Origin: Vulcanococcus sp. SFB_649D_100_25
GTDB taxonomy: Bacteria; Cyanobacteriota; Cyanobacteriia; PCC-6307; Cyanobiaceae
Assembly: GCA_030833825.1 (NCBI GenBank)
Contig: JAURGL010000097.1
Location: 1 to 6,408 of the forward strand
Direction: 5' to 3'
DNA: 6,408 nucleotides
Program-made: the position numbers and the translations under genes
Part shown: positions 6,387 to 6,408 of the stretch, in pieces
How positions within the stretch are numbered: the first letter of the stretch is position 1
Layout: each line of letters starts with the position of its first letter
Notes under the pieces: generated by a model
Database searches by the model: none
What the model saw: the letters and a program-made list of their open reading frames with translations, nothing else
Told to the model about the DNA's origin: nothing

Positions 6387-6408
6387 TGACGCTGCGGCCC
6401 TGGAGCCC
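6386..6408 (+). CDS. 5' end of the gene after recG (partial)
   Basis: An ATG at 6386-6388 shares its A with the recG stop codon (TGATG), the usual arrangement for translational coupling. Only seven full codons are present (MTLRPWS), followed by CC, which must encode Pro. The frame stays open to the window edge. The opening RPWS-P faintly recalls the N-terminus of D-alanyl-D-alanine dipeptidase-like M15 peptidases that I associate with cyanobacteria, but eight residues cannot establish this. Product left unassigned. Confidence 0.5.

Overview
The window looks like chromosomal sequence from a high-GC unicellular picocyanobacterium of the Synechococcus/Cyanobium type. The evidence is the short cyanobacterial/plastid-like EF-Ts (218 residues), the cyanobacterial-type S2, a RecG with the long N-terminal extension typical of cyanobacteria, and weak or absent Shine-Dalgarno sequences at most starts. 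The palindrome GCGATCGC (HIP1), very frequent in many freshwater cyanobacteria, was found only once. This assignment is inference from recognised sequence character; no search was run.

Layout, all genes on the + strand: (1) An intrinsic terminator (46-71) closes an upstream transcription unit whose gene is essentially outside the window. (2) A family 2 glycosyltransferase (93-1025) starts only 21 bases after that terminator. (3) A 148-base leader with a hairpin precedes rpsB (1174-1893, ribosomal protein S2). (4) A long nested hairpin with a T-rich tail separates rpsB from tsf (1997-2653, elongation factor Ts). (5) A 419-codon gene of unknown function (2668-3927) begins with TTG 14 bases after tsf. 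(6) recG (3942-6386) begins 14 bases after that, and its stop codon overlaps the ATG of a further gene that runs off the right edge (TGATG).

Functionally, rpsB-tsf is the widespread translation pair: S2 is assembled late into the 30S subunit and EF-Ts recycles EF-Tu. The hairpin between them is well placed to set the ratio of the two products. The tight spacing of tsf, the unknown gene, recG and the next gene suggests one transcription unit linking translation genes to a branched-DNA helicase. The glycosyltransferase probably acts in cell-surface polysaccharide synthesis and has no evident functional tie to the rest.

I see no tRNA, rRNA, CRISPR array, mobile element or defence system. Most of the window is conserved housekeeping sequence. 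The parts most worth a second look are the unknown 419-residue protein, the G8 tract inside it, and the two hairpins placed just upstream of start codons.
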